A DNA stretch of 64,000 nt from Micropterix aruncella. Lineage: Eukaryota > Arthropoda > Insecta > Lepidoptera > Micropterigidae. Below are positions 11,701 to 26,700 of the stretch, piece after piece. Each line of letters begins with the position of its first letter. Position 1 is the first letter of the stretch. The translations under genes were made by a program, and so were the position numbers. Under the pieces are notes generated by a model. The model was not told where the DNA came from. It saw nothing but the letters and a program-made list of their open reading frames with translations, and made no database searches. Where the stretch lies: the NCBI GenBank assembly GCA_944548615.1, contig OX155955.1, positions 4,360,517-4,424,516 of the forward strand, read 5' to 3'.

Positions 11701-14700
11701 TAATTATCATGGACGATATATTATAAACCAAACTAATTATCATGGACGATGGACGATAAGTACATCATGGACGGTTATGCATGTAATGCATGTGTTAATC
11801 GCTAATGAACATTTAAATTATAGTACAGTCATTCTCTAAAACAATACTGCTAGGATGGCTAGTCGATTTTGTACGTTTTTAATTTTGTACGATTTTGTAC
11901 GTTTTTAATACGAAATTATTATTTTTTTATTTTGTATTCATCACTTCAATATTTATTTTTTATTTTATTTTATTTGATTTAAAAAAATACACCGCTTGTA
12001 GTAACAAATGCTTGCGTCGCTCTTAACTAGGCATAGCCGATCTATTTTGAATATTTATATTTTATTGTGAAATTACTTGTTTTCTGCCTGTCTTTTTTCT
12101 TTCTGTTTCATGTCTTCAATTCACGTGAACATCGATGAAGTGAATACATGGACCGAGGACATGAAATATTTTTGAATTATTGATTATATATAAATTATGG
12201 ACAATAATAGTACCAAAAAAGTGCTCACTGGTTTTCTTTGGCGGTTCTTTCCAGTGGAATCTTACTTGTAGAACTCGCCGGAGAAAATAGGAAAAAGTAC
12301 AATTACTGTCTTTTGACGTTCAGTATGTGTATATTATGTATTTACATTAAAGAAACATATTTGAAATTGCATTTGAAATTGTTAATTAGACTATAAAAGA
12401 TAATTTTAAATTTTCGCTACATCATCACGATATCAAATATTCTATCGTTGGCTGTACATGCCTTGGTTTTAAGGAAGCCGGCGAAGTCCGTTACATATAG
12501 CGGGTCTAGTCTAGCACGAGGTGATTTGATTTTCTTTCTCATGTCCAGTTTTGACGAGGTTGTGTTTAATCTGTGTAAGCATTTTTGAGACTGTGGTAGA
12601 GAGCTCAAGAAGATTGCAGCGGAGTGTACGATTACGTTTGCCTTAGCAATAACCAATCAAGTCCATTATCACAGGTAAAAAGTAAATAGAGAATCACATA
12701 AAAACAGGAAACACTCAAATCGTACTAACGAAGGAATGACAACGACCCAGGTCCAAAATCTTACCTGCCACCCACACACTGAGTATCTATATCTCTGTCT
12801 TGCTCATTTACTATAACTCTTTCATAAAAATCTCATCCATAAACTTGTTTAGACAACCCCAGCGTAAACCAGAAGAATACCGACGGCCCAGGCGCAAAGA
12901 CACCCGCACACTGATCTATCTTATCTCTATCTTACTTATTGGCTGTTTCTTTTTCATCCATAAAATTATTTACCGTTTTTTTCGGAATTAAATAAAAGTA
13001 CTATTTCTGTGCTATGCAGTTATTTTTATTGGTAATAGTTGATATACTAATGTAGGCTCTTATTTGGTGATATTTCCTTTTTATTTTATTGATATAAATA
13101 ATATAAACAACCGTATTGTTTAAACAAAATTAAGTAATTAAGGTATTTTCCTAAAAAAAATAGTTATTGAATGAAATATTTTGCAATTTCTTGAATGAAA
13201 TGTTAAATTTGTAATAAGCTTTCGTTTGGTTGCAAAGTCTTACAAAAAACTTCGCAAAAAACTTCCGATTTAAATCACACGAGGACGTGCCCCAAAAATA
13301 TGAGAAGTAAAACATACCACTAATTCAATATTGCCCAAAAATCTGCATTCTGAACAAGGATATTTGTTTCTACTCTTTATTGTGAAATTTAACAATGGAT
13401 GGATTTATTATAAAAAATCCACCCATTGTAATTTCTTAATAAAATGTAGAAACATATATCCTTGTTCAGAATGCAAATTTTTGGGCAATATTGAATTAGT
13501 CTTAGCCTTATCACAACAAGGTAATCTCATACAACCAAGCCTACTGTAAAATGTTTATATCTATGTGTGCGGATAAAATGTGTGTAAGTGTGTGTCTTGT
13601 TATTGCATTCGATCGACAGAATCGAAATGCAATTCTGTTAATTTTATCCCAACGGAAAATGGTGACCCAGCCGGAAATCGAACGGATATCAAAAAACTAG
13701 CATTATTTTTTGCCATAGGCCATATTGCAGTAACATAGACGTTATACTGGCTTAGCGGATCGTAAAAAATCGGTTGCTCACCCAAAGACTTTCCCAGCAA
13801 GCAGACAACCCCCTCCCCGTCATAGTGATAGTCATGTGATTATGATAGCAAATGTAGTAAATTTGTAATATTTCCGTTGTATTAAAATGACTATTTTCCA
13901 ATATGATGTAGTATCTTCTTAAATATGGCAGAATTTAAAAATTATTTGTGTCGCTTGTAAAGAAAATATTCCGACCAACATTTTAAAATGAGGTTTCGGT
14001 CCAACGACGCATCTGTGTACCGAATTTCAAACATATAAGTCCAATATTCCGATATTGGAATATGACTAGCGTGGTTGGCCGATTTCAACCACAATCTATT
14101 CAAGTCTTGCCATGATCAAACGATGCCTGCATACAGAATTTCAGGTCAATCGGATGAAACTTTGGTTCTATCGTGGAGGAATACAGACAGGTTAGACACA
14201 GAGACAGGCTTTAATCTGGAAATGGTTCTAATCGTCTCGGGGGGATCGAGGGAGTCAAAATAGGTATTTCCGTATTCATCTAAAAGAAACGCGATCACAA
14301 TATATACACTTCGGTTGGCCGAGAAAGTAAAGTAACATTTTGGCTTTTATGTGAAATATGAGATTATAAAAGTCAATTTTCAGCGAAAATCCCTGTAACG
14401 TGATTTTGTAAAATACATTTCTGGACTCTGATACCTCTGAACCAGAGTGATTAATGGTCATTCATCGCTCGACGGCCTAATAGATTTCCTCTTAATTATA
14501 ATTCCTGAGAGACCAAACAAGTGTACTTAGGCATAAACGCGCTAAAGACTGTTAAATTGTCTTGAAATATCTTCGAAACAAGAGAGAGTCCATTTTGCAT
14601 TGTCTATGCTATTTTATCATATTTCAAACTTATTTATGTAAATATGGCAGTGGCGTAGCTACTAAGGTGTGAGGTGGTGCAATCACCAGGGCCCACAGTG

Positions 14701-17700
14701 CTAGGGGTTTTCGGTTGCTAATCTGACTAAAATAATGACAATATTTTACTATATCTTGAATTCAAATAAATTTTAAATCGGCCAAAAACGCCACTATTAG
14801 AAATATTTAAAAAACTTCATCAAACGGAATTTGGTAGCACTACAATGCGAGCAATGGCTCTTCGCGAGCTGCTTCGCCGAGCAAGAGAGCGCGCTGCGCA
14901 CATCGTTTGTCTCTTTCTTGCGCAAAACAGCGAACGGTCCGGATTTCGTATATTGGCGCGAGCGGTTAGCGATGATCGTTTCGTATGTATAAGTGCGTAA
15001 TTATAGGGGAACCTTAAGAAAAAGGTAATATTATTTTTATTAGGAATGACCTACTGCAGCTTATTTTTTAAATTGAGGAGCTTGATTTGAGGCTTTTGAA
15101 TGTTTGATAAAAATTGACAAAACGCTAAAAACAAAAACATCATTATTCCAAATTACCAAACTGTCACGAATGCCCGCTTTGCTCGAAGGAACTAATTGCC
15201 ATAAAGAACTAACCTCAAAAGTTTCAGACAAGAAAATGTAAATACTACCAAATCACGTCCAGATAAACACTCAATAAAAAATAAGCAGTAATAATAAAAT
15301 AACATACATAAAAATAAACACAAGTAGATACCCCACAATTTTGTAAAAAAATCCGTATAAAATATTTTTTTGCACGAATTCTAAACTAGTGTTCGTAGGA
15401 GAATAGGATAACTGCAGCAACGTTAGAGGGGCGCATTGTTTACCCACGCGGTACGAGAGCACGCCAATTTTTTTAATGACTATATACACGAGCGTGCCTG
15501 CTTTACGCGCTATGCCCGTTATAGCCCCCTTCCCTTACGTATTGCGATATTGTTTCAATAAGCACAGAAACATAAAGAAATCCCCAGAACTTGTTACTAT
15601 TCATACTACGTCTCGATTCCAATGCGAGTACAGTCATTGATAGCTTCGCAAATATCAAGGCACAATGAAAATGAGTAATAATAGTGTGCTTAGATTTTTG
15701 TTTCATTGTAATGAGCCCAGGTAATAATTATTGGTTCAGCCATTTTTATCAGAAATCAAAAGTTTTTTATTTCAATTTAATGTCAAGTTTTAATTTAAGG
15801 ACGGGGTGACGGGGTCCACTTTCCTCTTCCCATCACAATGTCCACTTTGACCACCTAGCTAAGCCACTAGGATATGGAAATGTTAATTACTCACCTTTTT
15901 GAGTCCTTGAATAGACGAAAGTATGAGTGCTAATTTAGCGAGCACAAGTGCCTTTCCGCCGAGAACAGCTAGAAATTGAAATCCCATGGGGACCACTATC
16001 ATGCCCATACACATGATGCCGAACATCATCATGTGCATCATCTGATGACGACGCCTATGACGTAATTCCGCTGTGAAAAAATAAAACAAATAAATAATTA
16101 ATTAAACAATTAAACAATTCAACACTTTTATAACAAACATAAAAAACAAACAATTTTGGTAAATAGTAAAAACGTAGTATTGGTTTAAATTTAGGTTTAA
16201 TTTGATACACAGAGCTGTTGCGTTTCTTCCTCAACCAAAATTGGAAATTAGTTCAAGCGAACGAGACAGAGCAATACGTTAGAACAGAATATGAAATGAC
16301 CGATCGTCGTTTTTCCTGCAACAAAACTACCTGACAAACTTATAGCCGTCCGAATAAGTGTGAAAACATTTTGTGCGGTCTTAGATTCAGCTATTTTATC
16401 TACGATTGGTAGCTTTAATGTGTAGAAAAGTGTGGAAACTCACATATCGTTCTGTCTCCCTCACGTATTGGACTGTCTCGCTCACATACACTAATTTCCG
16501 ATTTCAGTTCACGAAGAAACGCAATCGAGCCCAGAATCACCCCTTGAAAAAATGCTTTTAGGTCCCGAATACTTTATGTAATTTTGAATATAAAACTCTT
16601 ACTTTTCTCTTCCACTCTTGGGTTTCCTTCCGAGTCGATATCCAGCTTTAAAACGTGGGTATTGAAAACTTTCGTCATTCTATTTAGAACAAGTCCTCTC
16701 CAGTCGCCATCTTCCAGCATTTCGTCCGACCAGCTACTGCAATAGAAGTAAACGGAACATTGTCAAATTTTAACACGATAACGTTAATTTGTTTACAATT
16801 ATACCAATAGTAATTCTTAATTATATTGTGTCATATAAACATTATAACTTCATCTTGATTGCATGGTATGCCACTGTTGAATGGTAACTTCTTATAATGC
16901 AGCACAGAGTAAGTTATTTCTTTACAAGTCACACAGATCAATTTTCACTATGTTTTCTCATCAATACTAAACTCATAAAATCAAAGGGAGACTCATACAA
17001 TTGTCAAATATCTGTGACGTTTTTCCTTATCATAATAATTATTAATTATACAACATGTTACTAGATTGTTCAATGCTGTACTACGTTTTGGCAACTAGAA
17101 TTTTATTATGAAACCCAACATGAGAATTGCGTAAATCATTGACTATTCTTCTCTTATGTTTAGTAGCCCAATAGATGGCGTTCTCAATAGGTTTAAACAG
17201 TATCCTATATATCTCAAAATAAAATAATAGTATAATAACAAACGAATTCTTGTATCGTAGCTATTAATACTTTCTAAATTATTTAAGTAAAGATGTCAAT
17301 TTTAATTTAGTATACGTAATTTTAATTTGGTATACGCTTTAATGTTCAAATAGGCAAATGTATAGCATTCTAATTTGTCTGTATTATTTCTGTGATGTAA
17401 TCAGCCTATATAAAAATGCATTAAATGGAAAAAAAAAAAAAATATTGTTATTGTTATTATTGGTTAAATATTGGCTTTTTATATTAAATCACATCATTAT
17501 AAAAGAACATTCATTATCACTGTTATTATAGATGGACAAATAAATTGCTATTAGTTTCGCCGGTCAATGCTATCAGCGCCATCTGCTTTTCGCAGGTGCA
17601 GAAGAGTTGCCAAAATGTAATATGGCATTTAGAAATCTAATACCCTATATAATTGATGTTGTTAAGATACTATATCAAAATGATTTTAATGTTTTTCAAA

Positions 17701-20700
17701 ATACACTGCGGCGTTGCAATCTTTCTAGCTAGATAGAATATTACACCGGCAGACTACAATATTAAAATAAATCGATTTTATCACCCCAATACAATTTTGC
17801 AGGAACATCGGGTACTGGTATCGGTCGGTAATTTGAGGGATCAAACTTCGGTCCATATCTGTCACCTGATACTTGATGAGAAAAATATTTTTTCGGTTGA
17901 TTATGTTTAAAAAAAAAAAAAATGATAATATTATATTAATTAATTAAATTCACAAGTATATGTGCACAGTAAGAAACCTTTTTAAGCTACTTAACTTAAT
18001 TTATTGGTCTATTTAGTTATATATTAATCTATATATTTATTTATTTTACTTATCTATAAACTTAAATATGTTCTTTTTCTTTATTTAATATTAGTTCTTT
18101 ATTTATATACACATTTATATATTTATAATAACCTTAAAATTTATAACAATGAATGAGCGATCGGAATGAATGAGAAAAAAAAAAAAAAAAAAAAAGAAAG
18201 AAAGTGAAGTCACTATGATTAAAGTCTTAAATACTATCACAGAACAGATATACAATCTAGTGGGGAGATAAAATCCACACAAATGCAATCTTATCTGCTT
18301 CGCAAAAATCAATTGTATTGTTTTTGGATAATTTTATAAAATAAAAAAATAAATACTTTCCCGGCATGTAGCCAAGGACTGATTTCATCTGAATATTACT
18401 TTCATGAATAAAATCAATGAGCGGTTTGTCTCCGCCGGCGGACCCCTCTAATCGCGGGGTAAAAATTTAGTCGTCACTTCTGCCCGGGACAGTTTTGCGC
18501 GTGAAGTCGATGGCCTTGAGAAAAAACGACCATAACTTTTAAACTACTATACGGATCGTAAAAAGAATAACTGTAAAATGATCGCATTGAAATTTGAAAT
18601 ATTATAATATTATAACATTATCTCGTAAAACAATTAAGATAATAATGAATAAATATTACAAAGTTAGCACAGCGCGGAGCGCCCTAACCAATATTGATTA
18701 GATACCATTTTAGGCATTTGTAAGCGTCTAACCAAGAATGGTTAGCTCAAATAGGAAGGGTTAACCCTGTTGGGTTCCGTTTGACGGCTTAGGGCGGGGT
18801 TAGGCCTAGTGCCAACTGATAGCCTTAACCCCTCAAATGAATGGCGATTAGCTCGGGTTGCCTACGGCAAAATGTATATAAATTTATATTTACATTTACA
18901 TTTACATTTACATAGAGCGGAGTTTACTATAGAGCTATAGCATTACTATAGAGCGGATTACTATAAAGCGGCGCACATTTACATTTATATTTACATTTAT
19001 ATAAATTTATATACATTTTGTATACATTTTGCCAAGGCATCCCTTAAGGGACGCCTCACATTTGAGGGGTTAATATTCCATTGAAATATATGGTTGAATT
19101 TTATTATTATTTGTGTAGCTTATATCTGAGAGATTCTAACCAAAATTTTACATTGTGATTGCGCCCCATCACGGCATCTGTGTACCAAATTTCAAGTATT
19201 TAAAGTCCAATAATTAGAGAATAAAATAATGCTAGTGCGTCCCCTGGTGGGCCGATTTCAAAACACAAACTTTTTGACTCTTGGCATGACCAAACGATAA
19301 CTGCATACCGAATTTCAGCTAAGCCGGATTTAGCGTTTCGTTGCTATCCTGGAGGAACTCACACAGACAGACTTCTATTTGGAAATGATCTTAATCGTAT
19401 CAGGGCACGGTGGGTCGGAACGGTACTTTGAGTGACTTAGAAACCAACTTTTTTTTCACTGTTTTCTTTACGGCGATGGATAGACCGTATTAACTCTAAC
19501 AATAGTTAATTTTTGCGTTTTTCTTCTAAACCTTATAGTTAGGGCAGAAAAAATGTTGATAATCTATGAAAAGTAATTATATGTGTTAGTATGTAGTTTT
19601 ACTCACCATTCCGTGATAAAGTTGGCTTTCAATAACCTAAGATAATAAAAAATATGCTTTCAAATATTTATTTCGATAAAAATATGCTTTCAATATGTTC
19701 AATATGCGATTAATATTGCAATACGTAAATAATTATTAATGGATCACATCATAGGGTATTTTTTTATTAGGTATCTACATTCAAAATCTATTTTTTTAGT
19801 TTTAATGTAATTATTTGTAATAGTATGTAGTTTTACTTACTATTCCGTGTTGAATTTGGATTTCAATAAATCAATATAATTTAAAAATACGTATTTTTTT
19901 CATTTTTCCGATCCATTCAACTGGCAAGGTGGCATTTTTGTGAACACGATACAGAACGATAGTAGAGGAGACACAGATTAAGAAAAAAAAGGTTTCGAAG
20001 CGGGATATATCAGGACAAACAAATATTCAGTTATTTTGATCCATCCAATACGAAAAATGAGATTATATTTTTATCAACCCAAAGTTTAAAGTTTAAGAAA
20101 AAAATCGAAGGTCGACTATTATTAAGGTTAATAAGGCCTATCCGTCGTCATAAAGAAAGCAGTGAAAAACAAAGTTAGTTCCTAAGTCCCTCAACGAAAT
20201 AGATATTTCCGTCTTCAACTCGAAAGAAAAAATTGAGCGCTCATAATATTTTCAGTCCTTGTTATTTGGTGGGCCAGAAAAGTAAAGAAACACAACAAAG
20301 ATATAATTATTCATCCTTGCAGTCAGACGCCATTTTCACGTCGACATGAAAGGTTGTTGACAGGAAATTCGAGTAATAGACGTAGGCGTTCCTTTCTCAA
20401 TTTACTCCTCTCTCCATGGAAATTTCTGAATCGAGAATATATTAAAATGAGGTTGACTCAGGGCAGCAACGCGATAAAACATCCCCCCGTAAAATTTTAC
20501 TGATTTTTTCTGCGCCTCACTCTCGGACTCACCCTTCCCGCGAGTCTGTGCTATGAATAATTGAGAAAGTTCCTCTCGTCTTACCGGCGGAGAGTAGAGT
20601 GGAATAATTCCGTGATATATTAAAATGTCATTTATTTTCACTCAGCTATACTCTTAAAACTCTGGAAATGTCTATATTAAAAGCTAATCTGATTTATTTA

Positions 20701-23700
20701 TATCGCTATCAGGCTTGTCATAAGCAGGTTTATCAAAAATGAGAATATATATCAAGAAGTATTATTTTCATGAAATTTAGAGGCAAATACTAAAGAGAAA
20801 AGGATATTTAATACACTGGAACAGTTTTTAACGAAAAGAAAATTCCTTTGAATAATATTATGTCAGCTGCTAAGGATGGCAGCTTATAGGGCGTAATATT
20901 ATGTCAGCTGATAAGGAGTCACAAAGGCTTCATAGGGTTCGACTGCGATTCCTCGTGAACTAATTTCGGAAAATATTTCATGCGAACGAAACAAAGCAGT
21001 GCATGCGACCATAATGTAAAATAAATGATTGTATGTTTTCCATCTCAAAACAACCTGCTCAAAATAAAACTATCTCAGTTAGTTTAAAACACTTCGTCCG
21101 GTCTTAGAGTAAGCCGCTTTATTTTTGATTTGTGACAATCATTTATTTCATATTTATCTCTACCGTATTGGCATGTCTCGCTAGCATGAATTAATTTCGA
21201 TTTTACTTCAAAAAGAAACGCAATCAGGCCCATAGCGTAATTAAAAAATAAAGCTCCAAGCATGCTTGCTGTGCAACGCGTTATTTATCGCCAGATTGCG
21301 AGAAATTTGAGTGAACGCCTGCATCGCAATATGTTATCAGATGTTAGCATTACCATATGTTAACATTGCAATATGTTAACATAGCAATATATTAACATTG
21401 CAATATGTTATCAGAGCAGTTAATAAAATCAGAAACAACTCATTCAATGACAGATAATTTATTCAGCTTTGTATTACCAATGATGAAGATTCCAGCCGCT
21501 TGCTACTTCTCACAGAAGTGTGCTGGCTATCAAAAGTTACTTGGATGACCTAATTCTACAACCCTTTTGACTCTGTGATTCTTGGAAAACAAACAAACAG
21601 AAATGCGCGACAGCCTTATCACAGCAAAGAATGATATTACGCATTTGACAGACAGGGTATAAATTGTTTAATGATGTGAATATCCAACTTTAAGGCGACG
21701 ACTTAAACTTGATAAAAACAAAAAATGTCGTTGCTGCTTTCGTAGCCCAACTACTTTTATACAAGAGAATATCGGCATACGTGAATTTAATAACTTCCCT
21801 GATTCATCGGCAGTATCCTTAAACCACGACGACTTGCTTGTGTACTGTCAACCTCCATGGTGATTTAAAGGAATGATTCCTGAATATTTTTGAAACATGG
21901 ATATATCAGACAGGATATTGGATCCTTTTTCAGGTGTAAGTACATCAGGATCATCCCAGTTAGAACAACTTAGAGAACAACTAGTTAGAAGAACAACTTA
22001 GAGAACTGACAGAAAGGAAGGAATTAAAAAATAAACTAAAAAATAACTATCAAGAATTTTGGCTGCAGAAGCCAATCCCGCAATTATGGTCCTGCATGAT
22101 GGTCGATAGTTTTTGATAGCGATAACGATTTTTGATAGCAATACCATAGTTGTATTTGTCTGAAAGTGGATTTAGTGCTGTAGCAACGTTGCTAACAAAA
22201 AGAGAAGTAGGCTGCATGTTACTGACGCGGCGACATTAAGCTGTTTTAAGTGAATTCGAGCTTTATATTAGCAAACTTCTTAAAGTGCATCAGGTTCATC
22301 CTTCACACCAGATAAATTTTAATTTCAACGCTTTCCTAATATTAAAAAAAAATAAATACGATTGAGTATGGGTTTTAATTTCTCTCATTGCATCATTCAT
22401 TTTTGAACTCAGAAAAAGAATATGTGCCATATTCTACTGGACCTGTCCCTAGCATACGGCAAGTTAAAATTATATTTGAAATGTCTTTTTTAAAGATACG
22501 CAGCGATAAGTTAAAAAATAGGGGGATCTAGGAAAAAAAATATTACTAAAGTTGACGGTGGGCAAAATAATTTTGACAACCAGTGAAATATTTCGTTATC
22601 CTGAAATACCGCGAATTTGTGGTAGTGACTAACAGAGGCGCTATCAATACGCCTAGTGTGACTGACGACTGGGTGGTCGTGCTTTTAATCACGGTCAGTA
22701 ATCATTAAATCGATAATACTCTTTAAATTTGTATGGTAAAATATTGCAGGACAATCTCTATTAAGTACACTGGAGATAGGAAGAAATTAGGAACATCGGC
22801 TTGTTCTTGCATAGCGTTTTATGAATAGGCGTATCAAGGTAGCCGTTAAGGTCGGGAATGTACAAAGAATTATTTAAATTTCGGGTTAGATTCCTAAGAC
22901 GAAGATGTTAGTCGCGATTATTTATTAAAAGATTGCCAAATAGTCGATTAAATACACAATCGCCCTTTGCCCCTCTCTGACTCTCTATTAATTTCATTAT
23001 TTCAACCCAAATTTAAACATCTCAATTTTATTTTCTTATAAATATTTTATCTATCTGTGTTGCATTAAACTATACACATAATTATAGTGATAACATCCCT
23101 TGAAATGTGAATAGATTTCGGATATCTAAAGTGATTTTATATCTGCTGAGTTCACATGGATGAGAAGTATCAGCATATAATATTCAGCATATGTACATCA
23201 GAGAGTATCATCATATAATATTCACAAGTGGTATATCGGTAACCTGTAGCTGAAATAATTGAAACCAGAATCCTTATAAAAATCACACTATTCGATTCGC
23301 AAGTTTGGAATGTAATTTTCCACCCTTCCCCTTTCCATTCTACCCTCATCCTATTAGTAAAAAAAATTCGATACCTACTAAAGATTTAATCAATTAATGA
23401 TTAATGAAGAATGATTAATGAAGAATGACTAATGAAGAATGATTAATGCTATAAGATTTAACGATTTAAAGAAGAAATTTAATGATTTCATGAATATTTT
23501 ATGTATGCAGTTGCTAACCGAATCTACACACGTCAATCGCCCGCACACCCCTACGCACATCGATATACTTATAAGGCCTAGATATGACATCAGGTACAAA
23601 TGAGAAATGAGTTGGGTCATATCCGTTGCGAGTACAAACAGAACTACTGCTGCGATGCGTATTGGTGATTTTCGCGCGCGAAAGGCCTATCTAGGCCTTT

Positions 23701-26700
23701 ACATATCGATGCCTACAAAGCGCCTTTGTCTCCTCTACATTCCTGAGCTCAACGCTCACGGCTCAGCGCCCTTGTAGTATCGCAACCACGTCGACACGAG
23801 GGCGCGTGCGCTATAATTGTACCGCGACCCTAACAAAGAGCTTACTCGAATAAAATAATCAATCTACTCAAATCAAGACTTTCACTCCCAAGATTTTCAC
23901 TGCCTCATATGGAGTCAAGATATTCAGGGAATAGCGAATATAGAGACCAATCTCTTGTCTAAAACAACCAAAACCAGCATCTCTAAATACACATTGTGTA
24001 TATGGCAGACAAGCTAATAGGCTCAGCCAGAACATGTAAACTCTCTTCTATCTTTTTTTTCCTGAAATAAATGTCGTATATGCGGCATTAAATTTCAATT
24101 CTCACTTGACGACGAAATCCCTTCCGCTAGCGTTGACGCGTTCAGCGGGGCTGCCATGAGCCAGGCCCATTGCTCCGTCTTACATGTGGCAGGTTTCCCA
24201 ATCTCCCCTATGGAAAAAATGAGTTCTCCCGAGCTGAACATAATTGACCTTGGCCGCCTTTTATTTTATATGTCTGCCGGCCATCTACTATATAGCTGCT
24301 AACGTGTTGGTGAAAATAAGTGAATTGGACGACACGCTGTTCAATGGAAAATGTGCGCGCGGGCGTATTATTGTCGAATCGAGAGTATATATTCATTGTG
24401 CTTTGTATTATTTTTTTGTGTCCGAAACATTCGGTCTATCGTCATCAAAATTAAAAAAAAAAATCTTCGTATTTTGTATAGCATAATACTAATTTCCAAC
24501 ATAAATTACGTTACTAAAAGTACAATTCAAGTTTTATGTGACGAGTCCTACCGTTCGCAAATGTATCTCAGAAACTGTGTCTTAGAGAAAATGGTTAAAG
24601 TCAAACGACTCGATATGATCTGAAACGTCTTCCCCGCTTCTCATTAGGTTTTATTTATTAACTTTGTTATGTAATTATTTAATTTGTTCAATTATCTATT
24701 GATTTCGTAAGGATCGCCATTTTGGAACACGCATGCGCGCATCACGCACAGCGCCCGGTTTGAAACTTTAAATGAGCCGTATGAACGGTGCCGAAATGCT
24801 TCCGTATGCATGCATTCCGTATGCATTGTTAATCATATAAATTATAACTTAGATGGAAGTCGCATTGGATGTTAATTCCCCTACCAAAATGCTACTGATC
24901 CAGCGAGCTCGTTCGTTGATTGGCCTGTTCGGGCCAGGTTAGGATACGTGTTTCCAAAAGTATGCGACCTGGATGGGCTTGTCGTCCTCCTCTTGTAGGT
25001 CTTGGTGTGTGATGGAGGTTGACAACTGCAGGCGGGAGGTGGTTTTCATCCTGCAGCGTCCCACAGTCGCACATTGGATTCTCTGTGTAGCACCAGTAGT
25101 TTGTGCTAGCGTTGGCATGTACAATTTAAATTCTATTCGTATGATTATTTTAACAGTTGTAAGATGTACGATCGAAAGATCTACCTAGATCGTACACCGT
25201 ACAAAGTTAGTTACGTATCATTTTATTTATTTTAAAATTCTTGGAATATGTTGCAATAGGTAAGTTCTATCGGTATAGGTACGTCTCTTATAAGACCACA
25301 CTGCGTGATCTTTTATCCAACCTTGTTTCATAAATTATCTGCATTGCGACATTTAATTTGGCCGTATTTGATTCAAGCCGGGCTAAAGGAAATGAAACTT
25401 GATCAGCCTGTGTATACTGAATACAATCTTTCTCTAGATAGCAAACAGTCTCACAATATTAACAAATAAATAAGAAACGTGATCTTGAACCGCTCCATTC
25501 GACTTTTCTACGGGGGCGAGAAATATGACGTTTTAAATCCCAGGAAAAGCTGCACAAGCAAGCCTCGAAGCATCAAATTTGTATGATCAATATTATTATA
25601 TATAATTTTCATCTAAATCAGCAATTCCCAACTTAGGGGTAATGACCTCCAAGAGGTAATATGAGATTTTCTAAGGGGAATATATAATAATAGACAAATT
25701 TTTGGCAAAAAAAAACCTACTCCATTTTTTTTATAAGTGCAGCAACCATATCATGGTGATAGTTAGAATGGACTATTATAATTGAATACTTATACAACAT
25801 TTTATGTGTGTGCTGTTGACCGTTGAGGAGTTCCCTCGTTGGAAGCCAACCCTGGGTGCCGCAGTTCTATCTTCGTGAAACTTAGGACGAGCTGTCGTAA
25901 TTGAATGCATATACAAAATGTCGTGTCTGTTCTGTTGACCGTTGAGGACTCCCCTCGTCGGGAGCCAACCCTGGGTATAGCAGTCATGTAATGGTGAAAC
26001 TTAGGACGGGCTATTAGACCTGAGTATACAAAATGTCGTGTCTATGCTGTGGACTGTTGAAGAATTCCCTCGTTGGGATCCAATCCAGGGTGTAGAATCA
26101 GGTCATGCTTACCATGAAAATGCATTGAAATTGCCATAAAAATCATCGGAATTGAACAAACATGATAATATTTGAAGAGTTCCCTTAATTCCTTATGGAT
26201 CCCATCATCAGAACAGAATTTTGATAAAAATGGGACCAATCTGTGTGTGTAAAAATAGGACCAATCAAAAAAAAAAGAATTTTTCCAAATCGATTCATAA
26301 ATGGCAGAGTTCTGAGGTAACAAACATTAAAACGATACAACCGAATTGATAACCTACACCTTTTTTTTGAGGTCGGTTAAAAACAAGCATTGTTCACTCA
26401 CAAAACAAAATTATTAATAAAATCTTTTTTATCAGATTAACTACCTACCAAATCACTAATCATTAAGGATTAATTAAAGAATTAGAAAACGTAAGAAGCG
26501 TAGAGAAGCTGTTAAAAAGCTACACTAAAGAGTTCGCGCATGGATTCCAAAGCTTCCCGATAGGGTATCGCTCTTCGAATCGCCAAAAACAAGAAACCTC
26601 ATACAATAGGAGATGGTCTCATTAAACCTTTCATGCTAGATGCGGTTAAACTCGTTCTTGGAGAGGATCTTTACTAACGCATCTTGCAGTTACAGTACCG

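Larger units (their letters stand above)
5732..15894 (-). other. Osiris intron 4 (10.2 kb)
   Basis: Donor GTGAGT at 15894 and acceptor at 5733-5732. The intron is packed with mobile elements, described separately. No other host exon was recognised in it. Confidence 0.75.

Noticed and set aside
20402..20641. Candidate extra Osiris exon on the minus strand
   Set aside because: Exon 2 and exon 3 already join in phase to give Ser138, and this frame lacks DUF1676-like residues.
24208..24623. Open frames on both strands around 24200-24620
   Set aside because: No recognisable domain or splice context; considered as a possible Osiris exon but phase and sequence do not fit.
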